From positions 10,416,001 to 10,480,000 of the forward strand of contig NC_090133.1 of NCBI RefSeq assembly GCF_040581485.1: 64,000 nt of DNA, in the 5' to 3' direction. Below the pieces are notes generated by a model, which searched no databases, had not been told where the DNA came from, and was given only the letters and a program-made list of their open reading frames with translations. Numbering within the stretch: the first letter of the stretch is position 1; every line of letters starts with the position of its first letter. This DNA is from Linepithema humile (lineage: Eukaryota; Arthropoda; Insecta; Hymenoptera; Formicidae). A program made the position numbers and the translations under genes. Positions 10,108 through 20,886 of this stretch are shown here, piece after piece.

Positions 10108-10479
10108 TTAAGAGAGTAACATTGGGTCTCGCTGATTATAAAAACTTTCTCCGTTTTCAGCGAGATTTTGCATATAATTAAGGTACCTGTCTTCGCATTC
10201 GTGACACTCGGAAATCGGTTGAATCAACGCGAGGTAGCGATGGCAAATAATGCAATGTAATCTTGGGCGGCGACGCCCGACGGATGCGTAATGCCTATCA
10301 TTTAAAACTACGAATAAACTTTTATATTCAATCGGTTCGCTAGCGATGCATTCTTTGCAAAGACGCTCTTTTGCCGTAGGATTCACAAAGCTGGTTTCAC
10401 GAACGCAACTAGCTAAGGAGTACCTATAAAGATATTCCAATCGAGGCGACCGACAAGCGTAACGTTTCCCCACACACAT
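10108..10479 (-). CDS. Cys-rich zinc-binding-like protein, paralogue B
   Basis: A 123-codon frame. Its cysteines follow C-X15-C-X2-C-X31-C-X2-C-X12-C-X2-C, the same layout as the upstream neighbour at 10500-10922 (there X30). After the last CXXC both end in a helix, a G-X-S, and a DP-X2-LL tail. The two frames are separated by 20 bp on the same strand, so they could be co-transcribed. The three CXXC pairs and their spacing suggest a RING- or knuckle-like zinc fold, but I do not recognise the family. There is no signal peptide or membrane segment. They could be a virus-derived or transposon accessory pair. Confidence 0.55.
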   Translation of the reverse strand: MCVGKRYACRSPRLEYLYRYSLASCVRETSFVNPTAKERLCKECIASEPIEYKSLFVVLNDRHYASVGRRRPRLHCIICHRYLALIQPISECHECEDRYLNYMQNLAENGESFYNQRDPMLLS

Positions 10480-10499
10480 ATCAATTATTTAAAATTCGA

Positions 10500-10922
10500 T
10501 TAATCAGACGGTTGATTTAATAAGCTGGTTATAACTAACGTACGTATTCCCGGGCCTCCGCCAAGTAGAACGCTGGTAGGATCGGGAAGATTAACAACAC
10601 TTCGTCCTTCTCGAGTTAATTGATTTGTTAGGCTTATAAAATGATTGAGACACGCGAGACAGTGACGCACTGGAAAAGGTTGAGATACGTTCTGGCCACA
10701 AACACGACACTTTGCTAATGGAACTATAGAACCGATATTCAAATGATGTCCGAGGACGTGTTCGAAATCATTTCGCGTTGGTTCTGATAAATCGTGATAA
10801 CAATTGAGGCACAATATCGTGCCAGTATTTCTATTCAAGCACGCGTTATCCAAGATACAGTACACGAAACGACAATTACAATTTGAGTCTGGGCGCGAAG
10901 ATGTTACTTCGGTATCTAGCAT
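10500..10922 (-). CDS. Cys-rich zinc-binding-like protein, paralogue A
   Basis: A 140-codon frame from an ATG at 10922. Its cysteine spacing is C-X15-C-X2-C-X30-C-X2-C-X12-C-X2-C, matching the downstream paralogue almost exactly although little else is identical. The C-terminus after the DP-X5-LL segment is longer and glycine-rich. Both frames being open while their sequences have diverged argues that they were under selection. The function is unknown. No known transposase or capsid gene lies within 2 kb. Confidence 0.55.
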   Translation of the reverse strand: MLDTEVTSSRPDSNCNCRFVYCILDNACLNRNTGTILCLNCYHDLSEPTRNDFEHVLGHHLNIGSIVPLAKCRVCGQNVSQPFPVRHCLACLNHFISLTNQLTREGRSVVNLPDPTSVLLGGGPGIRTLVITSLLNQPSD

Positions 10923-11897
10923 TTTCTCTTGCTCAGATTTTAATTTTAAACCTTCCCATGCAAATAAATTTGGAACGGACTCACCGGTGTCGACTTGTAT
11001 GGTACCTGAAGCCAGTGATAACTCAATCTAATTGTAAGGCGCCCGATCGGTTCCAGGATCGATCTTCCAATAGCAGGCTGATAGTCGTATGGAGATGAAT
11101 CTTCAGATGCGTCATTGTTGCTGGTTATCTTGCGGTCGAGGAATCACTGCACTAGAGTTATTTCGCGACACGTCTTTACCTTTTATTATTCGTTGGAATT
11201 TAAGGATCGCACGCTAAATTGGAATAATGTTTAAGGATTTGAAATTAAAGATAAAATTCTCAAAGCAACCAAATAAATGTAATTATAAATGAAAATAAGA
11301 GTACATTGGTTAATAAATGAAATTACACTCAAATGAACTTATAAGATAAGAATTCTTACAAACATATAAGCACTTATGTTCTAGAAATGGAACGCGCAGT
11401 TCGCGGATTAAGTAATTGAACGTATAAAATTGATAAACCGAACTTAAATTAACCGTACTGAACTAGGACGAAACTAGAACTAGAATTAGAATTAGAATTA
11501 GACCGAGACTGAGTCAGAATTGAAATTGCGAATGCGAAAACTAACAACTTGACCGAAACTGACTCTCTGACTGAATATTGACGGCTTACTGAAAAATTGA
11601 ATACTGACTCGGCGGCATCGCAGGGCCCGTATTTATACTCCTCTGGATCTTCAGAGACAAAGGTTTGTCCTATGCAATAGGACCGCACATGGATGTAATC
11701 TCGCTTTTGAATATCGAATGTTCGAGGCATGGTTTATATAAAACTGCAGGCGATACTCGAACCTAAGTTTTGAGAGTGGTATGGTTAACATAAAACCGTA
11801 GGTGATATCCGGACCTAAGTTTTGAGAGCGACGACAGATAATTTACAGTCGTACGCTTTGAAACGCAACAAGGGGTTTACGTTACGCGAAAGGTTTT
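10923..11897. other. No firm gene; weak minus-strand frame and 51-bp tandem duplication
   Basis: A 93-codon minus frame at 11449-11730 starts with a plausible ATG but ends in a serine/asparagine repeat from simple sequence, and I do not trust it. At about 11745-11832 a unit ending cctaagttttgagag is duplicated with a 51-bp period (copies at 11762 and 11813). Confidence 0.4.
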
Positions 11898-12499
11898 GTG
11901 TTGCGCCTTTCTGGCGACATGTGTCGAGCGCTATTGATACAGCGAGCGATAATTCCAAGAGGTGATAAACTAGAAAGTTTAAAACAAAAATTTACGAGTG
12001 GAAATCTACTTGCTAAAATATGGGGACGTTACACACCTCAAAGAATTATATCTTTTATATCAAAATTATACTGCTTCAATTTGCAAAACAAGACCATGTG
12101 CCGAAGAAGAGCGTATGAAACAATAATGGAAAACCAAAAAAATAGAGCTTAGAGACTTATTTTCAAAACGCCACCCTTTTCCAGATTTATGTAAAGCATG
12201 TGTGCAATATAGAAAGAATAAGGTAAAAAAGAGCTATAGATTAGTTCCGAGATTTTGGGATAGAGGCGCTATACAGTTCTCAGTGCTATCTGTCATATAC
12301 AGAATCTTTTAGGTTAGTTATGTGTGTGTTAGTTGTGCGTGTGTGTGTGTGTTTGTGTTATGTGCTACGAAACCCGGCTGAAAAAAATGGGTTGAAGGCA
12401 CTCTGAAGGATAAAAAAGTGTATGTATTATACATAAATTTTGCAACATTTTTGCAAACATTTATATTATTTAATTACATACATTCATATTCTAATTTCT
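11898..12499. other. Degenerate coding-like stretch and GT-rich sequence
   Basis: Between 11930 and 12260 several short frames have coding-like composition, including a DLCKACVQYRKNK segment near 12190, but all are broken by stops. This looks like an old transposon or gene remnant that I cannot assign. A short GT-rich run lies at 12318-12352. Confidence 0.35.
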
Positions 12500-13562
12500 A
12501 CAAAATACTTTTATTCATGTGCTTTATGTGTATATATTATGTATATTATGTGCTCCATATTATGTATATTCACATCAAAGTATCTATGTAAAAAGTTAAT
12601 ATCATTTTGTATATTGTATATATTTTTATAATAAATGTATATGTCATATAACTTATTTATAAAGCATGAAATATAAAGGTATTTTTAGTTTCTTGTATGT
12701 ATCATTTGTAAAAAAATCTTGATAAAAAAAACATTAATTTTGTGACTTGCACTTATCTGTTTCAATATATACTTCTTTTAAATACTTACAACTAGCCTTA
12801 TTTTATGCGTTTACCTTGGTATCTAAAATACACATCAAAATATAAAATTAATTTCTAGTTCAGTAGAAAAAAAACATTGTAGTCTTACACCAGAGAGGAA
12901 TGGTAAAATATCATGTATATGTAATAACAAATAAATCACTTTTCCACTGACATTATACACAACTTTGCAGAAATAAATTTATTCTGTGAATTTTGAATGT
13001 GTAGTGCAGTTTAAAACACACAGTCGAAATATGTCTATATTTTTGAAATAATAATTCTGATTTTTCATGAATCACAGTGGTTTTATAAAATGTTCAATTT
13101 TAATCGTTTTTATTGGAGTGTACTTTAGACAATATTATATTTTGCCATTTCTCTCTGTTGTAAGACAAGAATGTTTCTTTTCTACTGTAATAGAAATACA
13201 TTTTCGATTTTGATATGTATTTTAAATACCAAGTTAATCACATAAAATAAGGCTAATTGTAAGTATTTAAAAGAAGCATATAATGAAACAGATTATTGCA
13301 AGTCGCAAAATTAATGTTGTTTCTTTTATCAAGATTTTTTTACAAATGATAGACACAAAAAAATAAAAATATCTTTATATTTCATGCTTTAGAAATAAAA
13401 AATATGGCATATATCATATACATTTATTGTAAAAAGAGTATACAAAATGATGTCAATTTCTTAGAAAGATATTTTGATATAAATATAGATAATATGGAGC
13501 ATATAATATACATTATATATATATATATACATAAAGCATATGACGTAATAAAAGTATCTTAC
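12500..13562. mobile_element. Long-arm foldback element (MITE-like)
   Basis: Two inverted arms of about 415 bp (12500-12913 and 13137-13562) pair along most of their length, around a loop of about 220 bp. Matching blocks include gccttattttatg (about 12796) with cataaaataaggc (about 13240), and tttataaagcatgaaat with atttcatgcttt. It contains no coding frame. The arms have diverged by many point changes, so it is an old nonautonomous element. Confidence 0.75.
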
Positions 13563-13570
13563 AATAAAGA

Positions 13571-14740
13571 ATAAGACAAGCCACAGGCGGTTTCCTCGTG
13601 GACTGGCAATATAGAATAAGACAAGCCAGAGGCGGTTTTCTCGTGGACTGGCATTAGAAAACTCTTATTCTTGTCTTCAAGCCAGAGGCGGTTTCTTCGT
13701 GGACTGGCAATATAGAATAAGACAAGCCAGAGGCGGTTTTCTCGTGGACTGGCAAATTGTAAGAAATATTGTCAGAGGCGATCTATTGTGAGCTGACAAT
13801 TTTAAATAAATATAGTCAGAGGCGATCTAACGTCAGCTGACAGTTTAGAAGAAAGAGAGCTAAAGGCGATTTATTCGTGAACTGGCAAATTGTAAGAAAT
13901 ATTGTCAGAGGCGATCTATCGTGAGCTGACAATTTTAAATAAATATTGTCACAGACGATCTAACGTCAGCTGACAGTTTAGAAAAAAGAGAGCTAAAGAC
14001 GATTTATTCGTGAACTGGCAAATTGTAAGAAATATTGTCAGAGGCGATCTATCGTGAGCTGATAATTTTAAATAAATATTGTCACAGGCGATCTAACGTC
14101 AGCTGACAGTTTAGAAAAAAGAGAGCTAAAGACGATTTATTCGTGAACTGGCAAATTGTAAGAAATATTGTCAGAGGCGATCTATTGTGAGCTGACAATT
14201 TTTAATAAATATAGTCAGAGGCGATCTAACGTCAGCTGACAGTTTAGAAGAAAGAGAGCTAAAGGCGATTTATTCGTGAACTGGCAAATTGTAAGAAATA
14301 TTGTCAGAGGCGATCTATTGTGAGTTGACAATTTTAAATAAATATAGTCAGAGGCGATCTAACGTCAGCTGACAGTTTAGAAAAAAGAGAGCTAAAGACG
14401 ATTTATTCGTAAACTGGCAAATTGTAAGAAATATTGTCAGAGGCGATCTATTGTGAGCTGACAATTTTTAATAAATATAGTCAGAGGCGATCTAACGTCA
14501 GCTGACAGTTTAGAAAAAAGAGAGCTAAAGACGATTTATTCGTGAACTGGCAAATTGTAAGAAATATTGTCAGAGGCGATCTATCGTGAGCTGACAATTT
14601 TAAATAAATATTGTCACAGACGATCTAACGTCAGCTGACAGTTTAGAAAAAAGAGAGCTAAAGACGATTTATTCGTGAACTGGCAGATTTTAAGAAATAT
14701 TGTCATAGGCGATCTAACGTCAGCTGACAGATTTGAAGAA
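13571..14740. repeat. 133-bp higher-order satellite built of ~44-bp hairpin units
   Basis: About 26 units of 44 bp each contain a 27-28 nt inverted repeat and a 16-17 nt AT-rich linker. The first four units have GCCAG...CTGGC stems. From 13771 on, units come in threes with an exact period of 133 bp: the unit 'attgtcagaggcg' has its gtcag at 13771, 13904, 14037, 14170, 14303, 14436, 14569 and 14702. Stems in the triplet are GTCAG/CTGAC, GTCAG/CTGAC and a weaker GCTAA/CTGGC. The centre aggcgatct...cgt is conserved. It directly follows the foldback element. Confidence 0.92.
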
Positions 14741-14890
14741 ATACGTATTTATTTTAGTTAGCAATTTACTGCACGTGTGGTCTGTTTATATTTTATCAGA
14801 TAATTTATAAGGTCATTTAACCTTTTTTCTCGCAATTGAAATTCTATCGTATGGCTGAATGATGTACATACGAGACAAAATAGACTTATA

Positions 14891-15355
14891 CAAGGTGTCT
14901 AATAGATATAAGTTAGATATGATAAAATATTTTATTTGAAAAATGTATGTATAATACTATATATCTAATTGGAAAAATATGTTATATGCTTTTCCTATTT
15001 TTATTCTTATGTAATAAATACAAAATAAATAAATAAGTTAATTAATTATTGAATACATACATATACATATTGAATATAGTTATCTTTATTTTGTATTTTA
15101 TATAACTGAAATGATATATACTTTCATTATTTCAGTCATTATCATATAAAATACAAAATAAAGATAACTATTTATTGAATATATGTGTATATGTATATAT
15201 TAATTAATTGATTAATTAGTTATTTAGTATTTACTACATAAGGATAAAAGTAAGAAAAGTATATGACATTTTTCTTCAATGATATATATAATATTATATG
15301 TATATTTTTTATTTATTATTTTGTCATATTTAGTTTGTATTTATTTGACACCTTG
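14891..15355. mobile_element. Palindromic MITE with CAAGGTGTC ends and TA target
   Basis: The terminal inverted repeats begin CAAGGTGTC and end GACACCTTG, flanked by TA on both sides. The two halves pair over most of the 465 bp, with the axis near 15120 (for example aaataaagataact and agttatctttattt). This is the structure of a Tc1/mariner-type MITE. There is no coding capacity. Confidence 0.8.
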
Positions 15356-15357
15356 TA

Positions 15358-15665
15358 TACGCCTATGTTTTCTCGGACATTATATTGCAGCCTTGCGACG
15401 AAATTTCAGTCGAGGAAACAAGCGCAAGCATCGTTTGTTTACAAACTTCCGATGACACACGTACACAGACCACACGTCAGTGTAGTGAGTCACCACTACA
15501 AACAAATGCGTACACACGGACCTACGCGGCATAGGTCCGTAGGCTGCGCCGATAATGTCATTTCATTTTTAGTACCATCGAAATGATGGCGCTTTCGCGT
15601 CGGAGTTCGCCCGTCACTTCAGCATCCTCTTAACTATAACCGGCAAATTAAGTATTAGTGATAAC
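15358..15665. other. Spacer, nothing firm
   Basis: The stretch is moderately GC-rich. It contains a small inverted repeat, cggaccta...taggtccg, near 15517. It could be the former 5' flank of the hAT remnant that follows, but I see no start or promoter. Confidence 0.35.
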
Positions 15666-15865
15666 GTGACGGACGAATCAGAAAATAATGACAACAGATA
15701 CTGTGATATTGATTATGCATTATCAAATGAAATAAGACAAATTATTTGTCAATGCTTGAGAGAAAAGTATGACAAGCCAGAAATAAAAATTGTTATTCAA
15801 ACGGCAACTTTTTTAAATTCGCGATTTAAATCAAATTATTTACCTAAAGAAACAATTAATCTTGT
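15666..15865 (+). pseudogene. hAT transposase fragment
   Basis: About 66 codons match the segment of ZBED-type hAT transposases that precedes the C-terminal dimerisation region: a helical LSNEIRQIICQCL stretch followed by ATFLNSRFKSNYL, comparable to the family's FLDPRFK motif. There is no true ATG; the frame is open from a GTG. It is cut at 15866 by an LTR fragment, and the rest is missing. Confidence 0.6.
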
Positions 15866-15990
15866 TGTGGCGGTTTACCGCCACACCGCTGCATTGAAGC
15901 GGCCTAGTACGCCGCGGCGCCGCAACGCGCCGCAGGGCCTCTGCCGAATTATGAGCCTGCAGATACACCACCAGGTTGCGCAAGCGGTGG
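15866..15990 (+). repeat. 5' fragment of the TGTGGCGG LTR family
   Basis: It is clearly similar to the first ~125 bp of the LTR at 50093-51041 (TGTGGCGG, then the gccgcggcgccgc block, then gttgcgca-gcggtg). It stops where element A begins and I find no continuation at 41010. It is therefore truncated. Confidence 0.8.
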
Positions 15991-15998
15991 GTGTTTAC
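15991..15998. other. Target copy 1, GTGTTTAC
   Basis: This is the left target duplication of element A. The same octamer occurs at 17799-17806 and 41002-41009. Confidence 0.75.
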
Positions 15999-17798
15999 TA
16001 GAGTACCTCAAGCACTGATCTCTATATTACACTGGATGGCGTATGCTGTACAAAATGTGTGTTATGATTTGAAGACCTGGCAGCCATATTTGATACAGTA
16101 AAATATGCATCTTTCGGCGGTAAAATTCAAATGACGGTAATAATATAAACAACGATTAAAAAAATATTTTTATTGTTCACAAGTAGAAAAGGTAGTAGTA
16201 TGAGTAAATGTGCATAAATATAAAATAATATTAAAAAATATAATAATTCTAAATGAACAATATATAGGAAAATATGTTAAAAATATGTTTTGTAGAAAAA
16301 AATTAAAAGTCGATGATTTTTTTCAAAATTTTTATTTTCAAACTTTTGCAATAAGTAATACAACTAATAAAGTAATACATTAAAAATCAAAAATTGTTAT
16401 AAATGTAAATAAAAATATTGAATATGATATTACAATATATATAATGTAAGTAATACATAAAATATAAATTCCAATGTTAAGTGGTCTGAACATAATAAAG
16501 AATGATTCTTTGGTACAAACTTTGATCCGAGATTCATGTTCTGCAACCATAACTGCAATATTTCCTTATCTTTCAGAGGAAACCTTCACAAAAAATATTC
16601 CACAATATTAATTTTGAAAAAGATATGACATTAAATGCAATAAAAAATTTACATAACCTGTAAGGCATAAATATGTGGATATGTAACTTATATACTTACT
16701 TATGATGTGTTCTACCCTCGATCCCTTGTTTTGAACCACAATATGTACACGATGATACCATTTTTGTAGCATGAGTAAAAATTTTGTTCAACTAACTCGA
16801 TACGACGTACATACGACAGTTGGAATCTCAACCTCAACTGACCTCAACAGTGGACGCTACCATATTTGCATATTTTACTTTATCAAAGATGGCTACCGTA
16901 ACAAGCTGTCCTATTCGATACGCCATCCAGTGTAATATAGAGATCAGTGACCTCAAGTAAGAGTACGGACAACAGAACATAAATGAGGCAAAACCGGAAA
17001 CGTGTCTAAAGAGCGCGCGCATTTTCAAATATGCTCTGAAGGGTAAAACTGAAATTGTACATATAACAATGATTTTATACTGTATAAATGGAAGGAGATA
17101 TAAATAGAATGAAAGAGAATTGTTTAATTAAAAATAGGATATTAACTATTTTTTAATAAATTTTATTTTTTAATAGATACCTAAATATTTTATTATACAA
17201 TTTGCATCCAATATATTATCATTGACGACAAAATTGCATAATACAGATAATAAATTAGAATATACAATTACATCTTCTCTCTATATCTTCATTTTCGTCT
17301 TTTTTTCTCTTTGTTCTCATAATCCAGTTTCGAAGAAATAAGTCTGTATAAAATGAAAAGATATTATGTACATTAGCAAATACATATATACACAATCAAT
17401 AAAATTATATATTAATAAATATAAAGTTTCAACTAACCTATAGAATATCCTCCTGTAAAATATACAACATAAAAAGGGAAATTAATAAAATGAATTATCT
17501 TGAATGTATGAGTTATATATACCAAATATTTTATTTTGCAGTAATATTAAAGCTGATAAGCACAAACAGAGCTGTAACACGTATATGCACATGCAATCTT
17601 TCACTACTCACCTCTTTTCTTATTTATATTTTATTCTCATATAAAGCACAGAATTATTTTAATTAGAAACAATTTCTCTTCAAACAGTGGTATACACAGT
17701 TGGTGCGCACGGACATGCTACTTCCGCTTTTGCCTCAATTTGACGGACCAATCACCGATCGTTACCCTGTTGTCCGTACTCTCACTTGAGGTACTCTA
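15999..17798. mobile_element. Element A, nonautonomous 8-bp-TSD transposon (probably P-like)
   Basis: The terminal inverted repeats read TAGAGTACCTCAAGT at the left (interrupted after CAAG by a nested MITE) and its complement at 17785-17798. The similarity runs on through AAGAGTACGGACAACAG, about 32 bp in all. It is flanked by GTGTTTAC on both sides. Without the nested 937-bp MITE and its TSD the element is about 855 bp. It has no coding frame. The assignment to the P superfamily rests on its likeness to element B, which carries a THAP/P-type gene. Confidence 0.75.
16013..16949. mobile_element. MITE nested in the end of element A, 8-bp TSD ACCTCAAG
   Basis: It begins CACTGATCTCTATATTACAC and ends with the complement, and the arms pair for roughly 100 bp (atggcgtat and atacgccat). 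ACCTCAAG at 16005-16012 is repeated at 16950-16957. An 8-bp duplication and CA-starting ends fit hAT (or P) elements. The interior is AT-rich and noncoding. Confidence 0.85.
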
Positions 17799-17806
17799 GT
17801 GTTTAC
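17799..17806. other. Target copy 2, GTGTTTAC, shared by elements A and B
   Basis: This single octamer is at once the right duplication of A and the left duplication of B. Confidence 0.75.
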
Positions 17807-18324
17807 TAGAGATCCTCAAGTAAGAGATGCGCAAGCTTCGGTCGCTTGCAGGAATATGGCGGCGCCCATGACAAGAGTGACGGGACTAGTCTTTATTTAT
17901 GTAAGTATAAATACAAAAAAATACAAATTACTAAGTAATAGCCTTAGATAATATTAATTTATAAATAAAATAAAGGTAATTATACAGTATCGCTACCTCC
18001 ACTCCGATTTTGATCCATTTACGCTTATTCGACGCGTTTTTGCGTTAAATGAAACTTTTCTATTTGGAAAAAGTGTCGCTCTGCCCCGCGAAGCGAGATA
18101 TTAGTCGTTAAAGTTGACCACTTTTCAGGTTACGAAACCTGTCATACCGACAAAATATAGTGACATGGGTATGCGCAGCGGTCACGCGCGCATGTTCTGC
18201 GATCACATACGCATGCGTTGTAGTAACTTTAAATTACTGTACACGAAATTTAAAGAAATGAAGTGCGCTAATACAATTGTGTATTAATGCACTTCATTGT
18301 ATTAAAATCCTAAACAACAGAGCA

Positions 18325-20641
18325 ATGCTGAGCTTACTAGAGTTTGCTCATTTAACATATTCGAAGGAAAGATTAGTAGATTTTTTAATTCAACACGGTA
18401 TTTTAGCATGTACAATTACGTGTAGTAAATGTGGTAATAATGTTAATATTGATAAAGAAACATTATCGTATCGATGTAGAAAACAATACTTTGTAAAGAA
18501 TGTACACAAGAAACGTGTCCGTGAACAGTGCCAATTCTATAAAAGTGCAAAATGTGGTACTTGGTTCGACAAAACTAATCTTGACGTGGGCATCGTTTGT
18601 AAAATCGTTGCATGTTTTTTAATGCTACAATACCCACGTCAAGATGACACGCAGGATGAAACTGGTGTATCATCACCGAATACGATTGTCGACTGGTTCA
18701 GTTTTTGCCGAGAGGTAATTATTTTAATATTAATATTTCCGATAATATACAAGGGTAAATATTCACATAGGTCAGCGCGTTCAAAAGTCAATGACCTTGA
18801 CATATGCTATGAAGAACACATCCCCGAGAAATAATTAAAAGATTTTAGCCGTCGTTCGTTGTTTATAAAAAAGTTATTTAAAAAAATTTATTAAACTATA
18901 CACATAGGGTGTGGATTGAATTTCGCCGCGAAATTCAATCCACACCCTATGTGTATAGTTTAATAAATTTTTTTAAATAACTTTTTTATAAACAACGAGC
19001 TATTAAAAAAACTTACAATTTATTTAAAAAAATTACAATTGATTAAAAACTTACAATTTATTTTAAAAAAATTATTAAACTATACACATAGGGTGTGGAT
19101 TGAATTTCGCGGCAAAATTCAATCCACACCTTATGTGTATAGTTTAATAATTTTTTTAAAATAAATTGTAAGTTTTTTAATAAATTGTAATTTTTTGAAT
19201 AAATTGTAAGTTTTAATGTTTTTTCAAGGAGTTTTAATCAAAAGATTTTAGCCGTCGTTTGTTGTTTATAAAAAAGTTATTTAAAAAAATTTATTAAACT
19301 ATACACATAGGGTGTGGATTGAATTTCGCGGTGAAATTCAATCCACACCCTATGTGTATAGTTTAATAAATTTTTTTAAATAACTTTTTTATAAACAACG
19401 AGCTATTAAAAAAACTTACAATTTATTTAAAAAAATTATAATTGATTAAAAACTTACAATTTATTTAAAAAAAATTATTAAACTATACACATAGGGTGTG
19501 GATTGAATTTCGCGGCAAAATTCAATCCACACCCTATGTGTATAGTTTAATAATTTTTTTAAAATAAATTGTAAGTTTTTTAATAAATTGTAATTTTTTG
19601 AATAAATTGTAAGTTTTAATGTTTTTTGGAGTTTTAATCAAAAGATTTTAGCCGTCGTTTGTTGTTTATAAAAAAGTTATTAAAAAAAATTTATTAAACT
19701 ATACACATAGGGTGTGGATTGAATTTCGCGGTGAAATTCAATCCACACCCTATGTGTATAGTTTAATAAATTTTTTTAAATAACTTTTTTATAAACAACG
19801 AACGACGGCTAAAATCTTTTAATTATTTCTCGGGGATGTGTTCTTCATAGCATATGTCAAGGTCATTGACTTTTGAACGCGCTGACCTATGTGAATATTT
19901 ACGAAATAAAATATTCGCTATTAAATATTACACACTAATATATACAAAATGTTAATAATACTATTTCTAATTACAAGTCTGTGTGTTCTGGGCTGATAAG
20001 CATAGTCAAAAGTTTGGTGGTCCAGGACGCACAGTCGAAATCGATGAAGCAAAAATTGGCCGACGAAAATACAATCGTGGACGGCTGATAAAAGGTCAGT
20101 GGATTTTTGGAGGATACGAGCGAGACTCAAAAAAGATGTTCATCGTTCCAGTAGAGGATCGTACGGAAGAAACACTCCTGGCATGTATCAAGGAGTGGAT
20201 CTTGCCAGGAACAACAGTGATATCAGATTGTTGGAAGTCTTATAATTGTTTGAACAATAAAGGCTTCCAACATCTGACAGTAAATCACTCCTACAACTTT
20301 GTCGATTCTCAAACAGGTAAGAAGTGTTTAAATTAATACATATTTTTTAATGTTTCACTGTATTATGTTGCAATATATATACATTTTTTTAATTTACAGG
20401 TGCGCACACACAGCACATAGAGCGTGTTTGGAGAGAGGTTCGGGGAAATATTCCACGATATGGAAGAATATCCAATCATATGATTGGATATTTATCCGAA
20501 TTTCTCTTCAAACACGCCTATACCCGACTGGAACGTATTGAAATCTTTTTTGATGTCATCGCTGAGATGTATCCTCCAATGTCTACATCCGAAGACCAAC
20601 CAGTAACATCCTGCAACGAACCGAGCACGAGCGCTACTTAG
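18325..20641 (+). pseudogene. Merlin transposase (IS1595/ISXO2-like DDE), spliced, probably damaged
   Basis: Exon 1 (18325-18714) encodes a zinc-ribbon segment, CSKCGNNVN...YRCR, and helices. Exon 2 (about 19978-20316) encodes VEIDEAKIGRRKYNRGR with the first catalytic Asp and VISDCWKSY with the second. Exon 3 (20400-20641) encodes THTQHIERVWRE-like sequence (AHTQHIERVWREVRG) with the catalytic Glu. Intron 2 has clean GTAAG and TTACAG borders. Intron 1 (18715-19977) holds a 1.1-kb foldback element, and its simplest GT-AG splice leaves the frame out by one, so there may be an indel. The enzyme would cut and paste Merlin elements in the nucleus. I chose the ATG at 18325 because the open frame upstream lacks an earlier one. 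Confidence 0.8.
18755..19902. mobile_element. Foldback element with five internal 66-bp palindromes
   Basis: The outer arms (GTAAATATTCACATAGG...) run for about 150 bp, from 18755 and to 19902. Inside, a near-perfect palindrome containing acacatagggtgtggattg occurs five times (about 18895, 19077, 19297, 19487 and 19697), each centred on cgcggc/cgccgcg-like bases and separated by AT-rich inverted spacers. It lies within intron 1 of the Merlin transposase. I could not identify a target duplication. Confidence 0.85.
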
Positions 20642-20886
20642 ACACGTTTCTTGCGTACATTCTGTACAGTCTACACTATTTTGTCAATATTAACATTATT
20701 AACACTTACTACACTTAATTATATAGGCTAAAACACCGTGTTAAATTAAAAAGTCTAATAATCCTTCCTTCGAATATGTATTAATCTTTTGTGCAATATA
20801 TAGTTATATAAATGTACATATTTTGTAATATATAATATAATAGTAATATATATTTTTAAACATACTATTTTTAATGATTTAGCAGT

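Noticed and set aside
10108..10922. Calling the Cys-rich pair RING E3 ligases
   Set aside because: The CXXC spacing does not match the RING C3HC4 pattern and no conserved His is present at the expected place. I left the function open.
12440..12631. 63-codon hydrophobic frame; similar AT-rich frames at 34722 and 44753
   Set aside because: They are tyrosine/isoleucine/leucine-rich translations of AT-rich DNA, within or beside repeats, with no domain or conservation signal.
13571..14740. CRISPR-like array: 27-nt palindromic repeats with 16-17 nt spacers
   Set aside because: The 'spacers' are themselves repeated every 133 bp, the context is an insect genome with introns and transposons, and there are no cas genes. 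It is a higher-order satellite.
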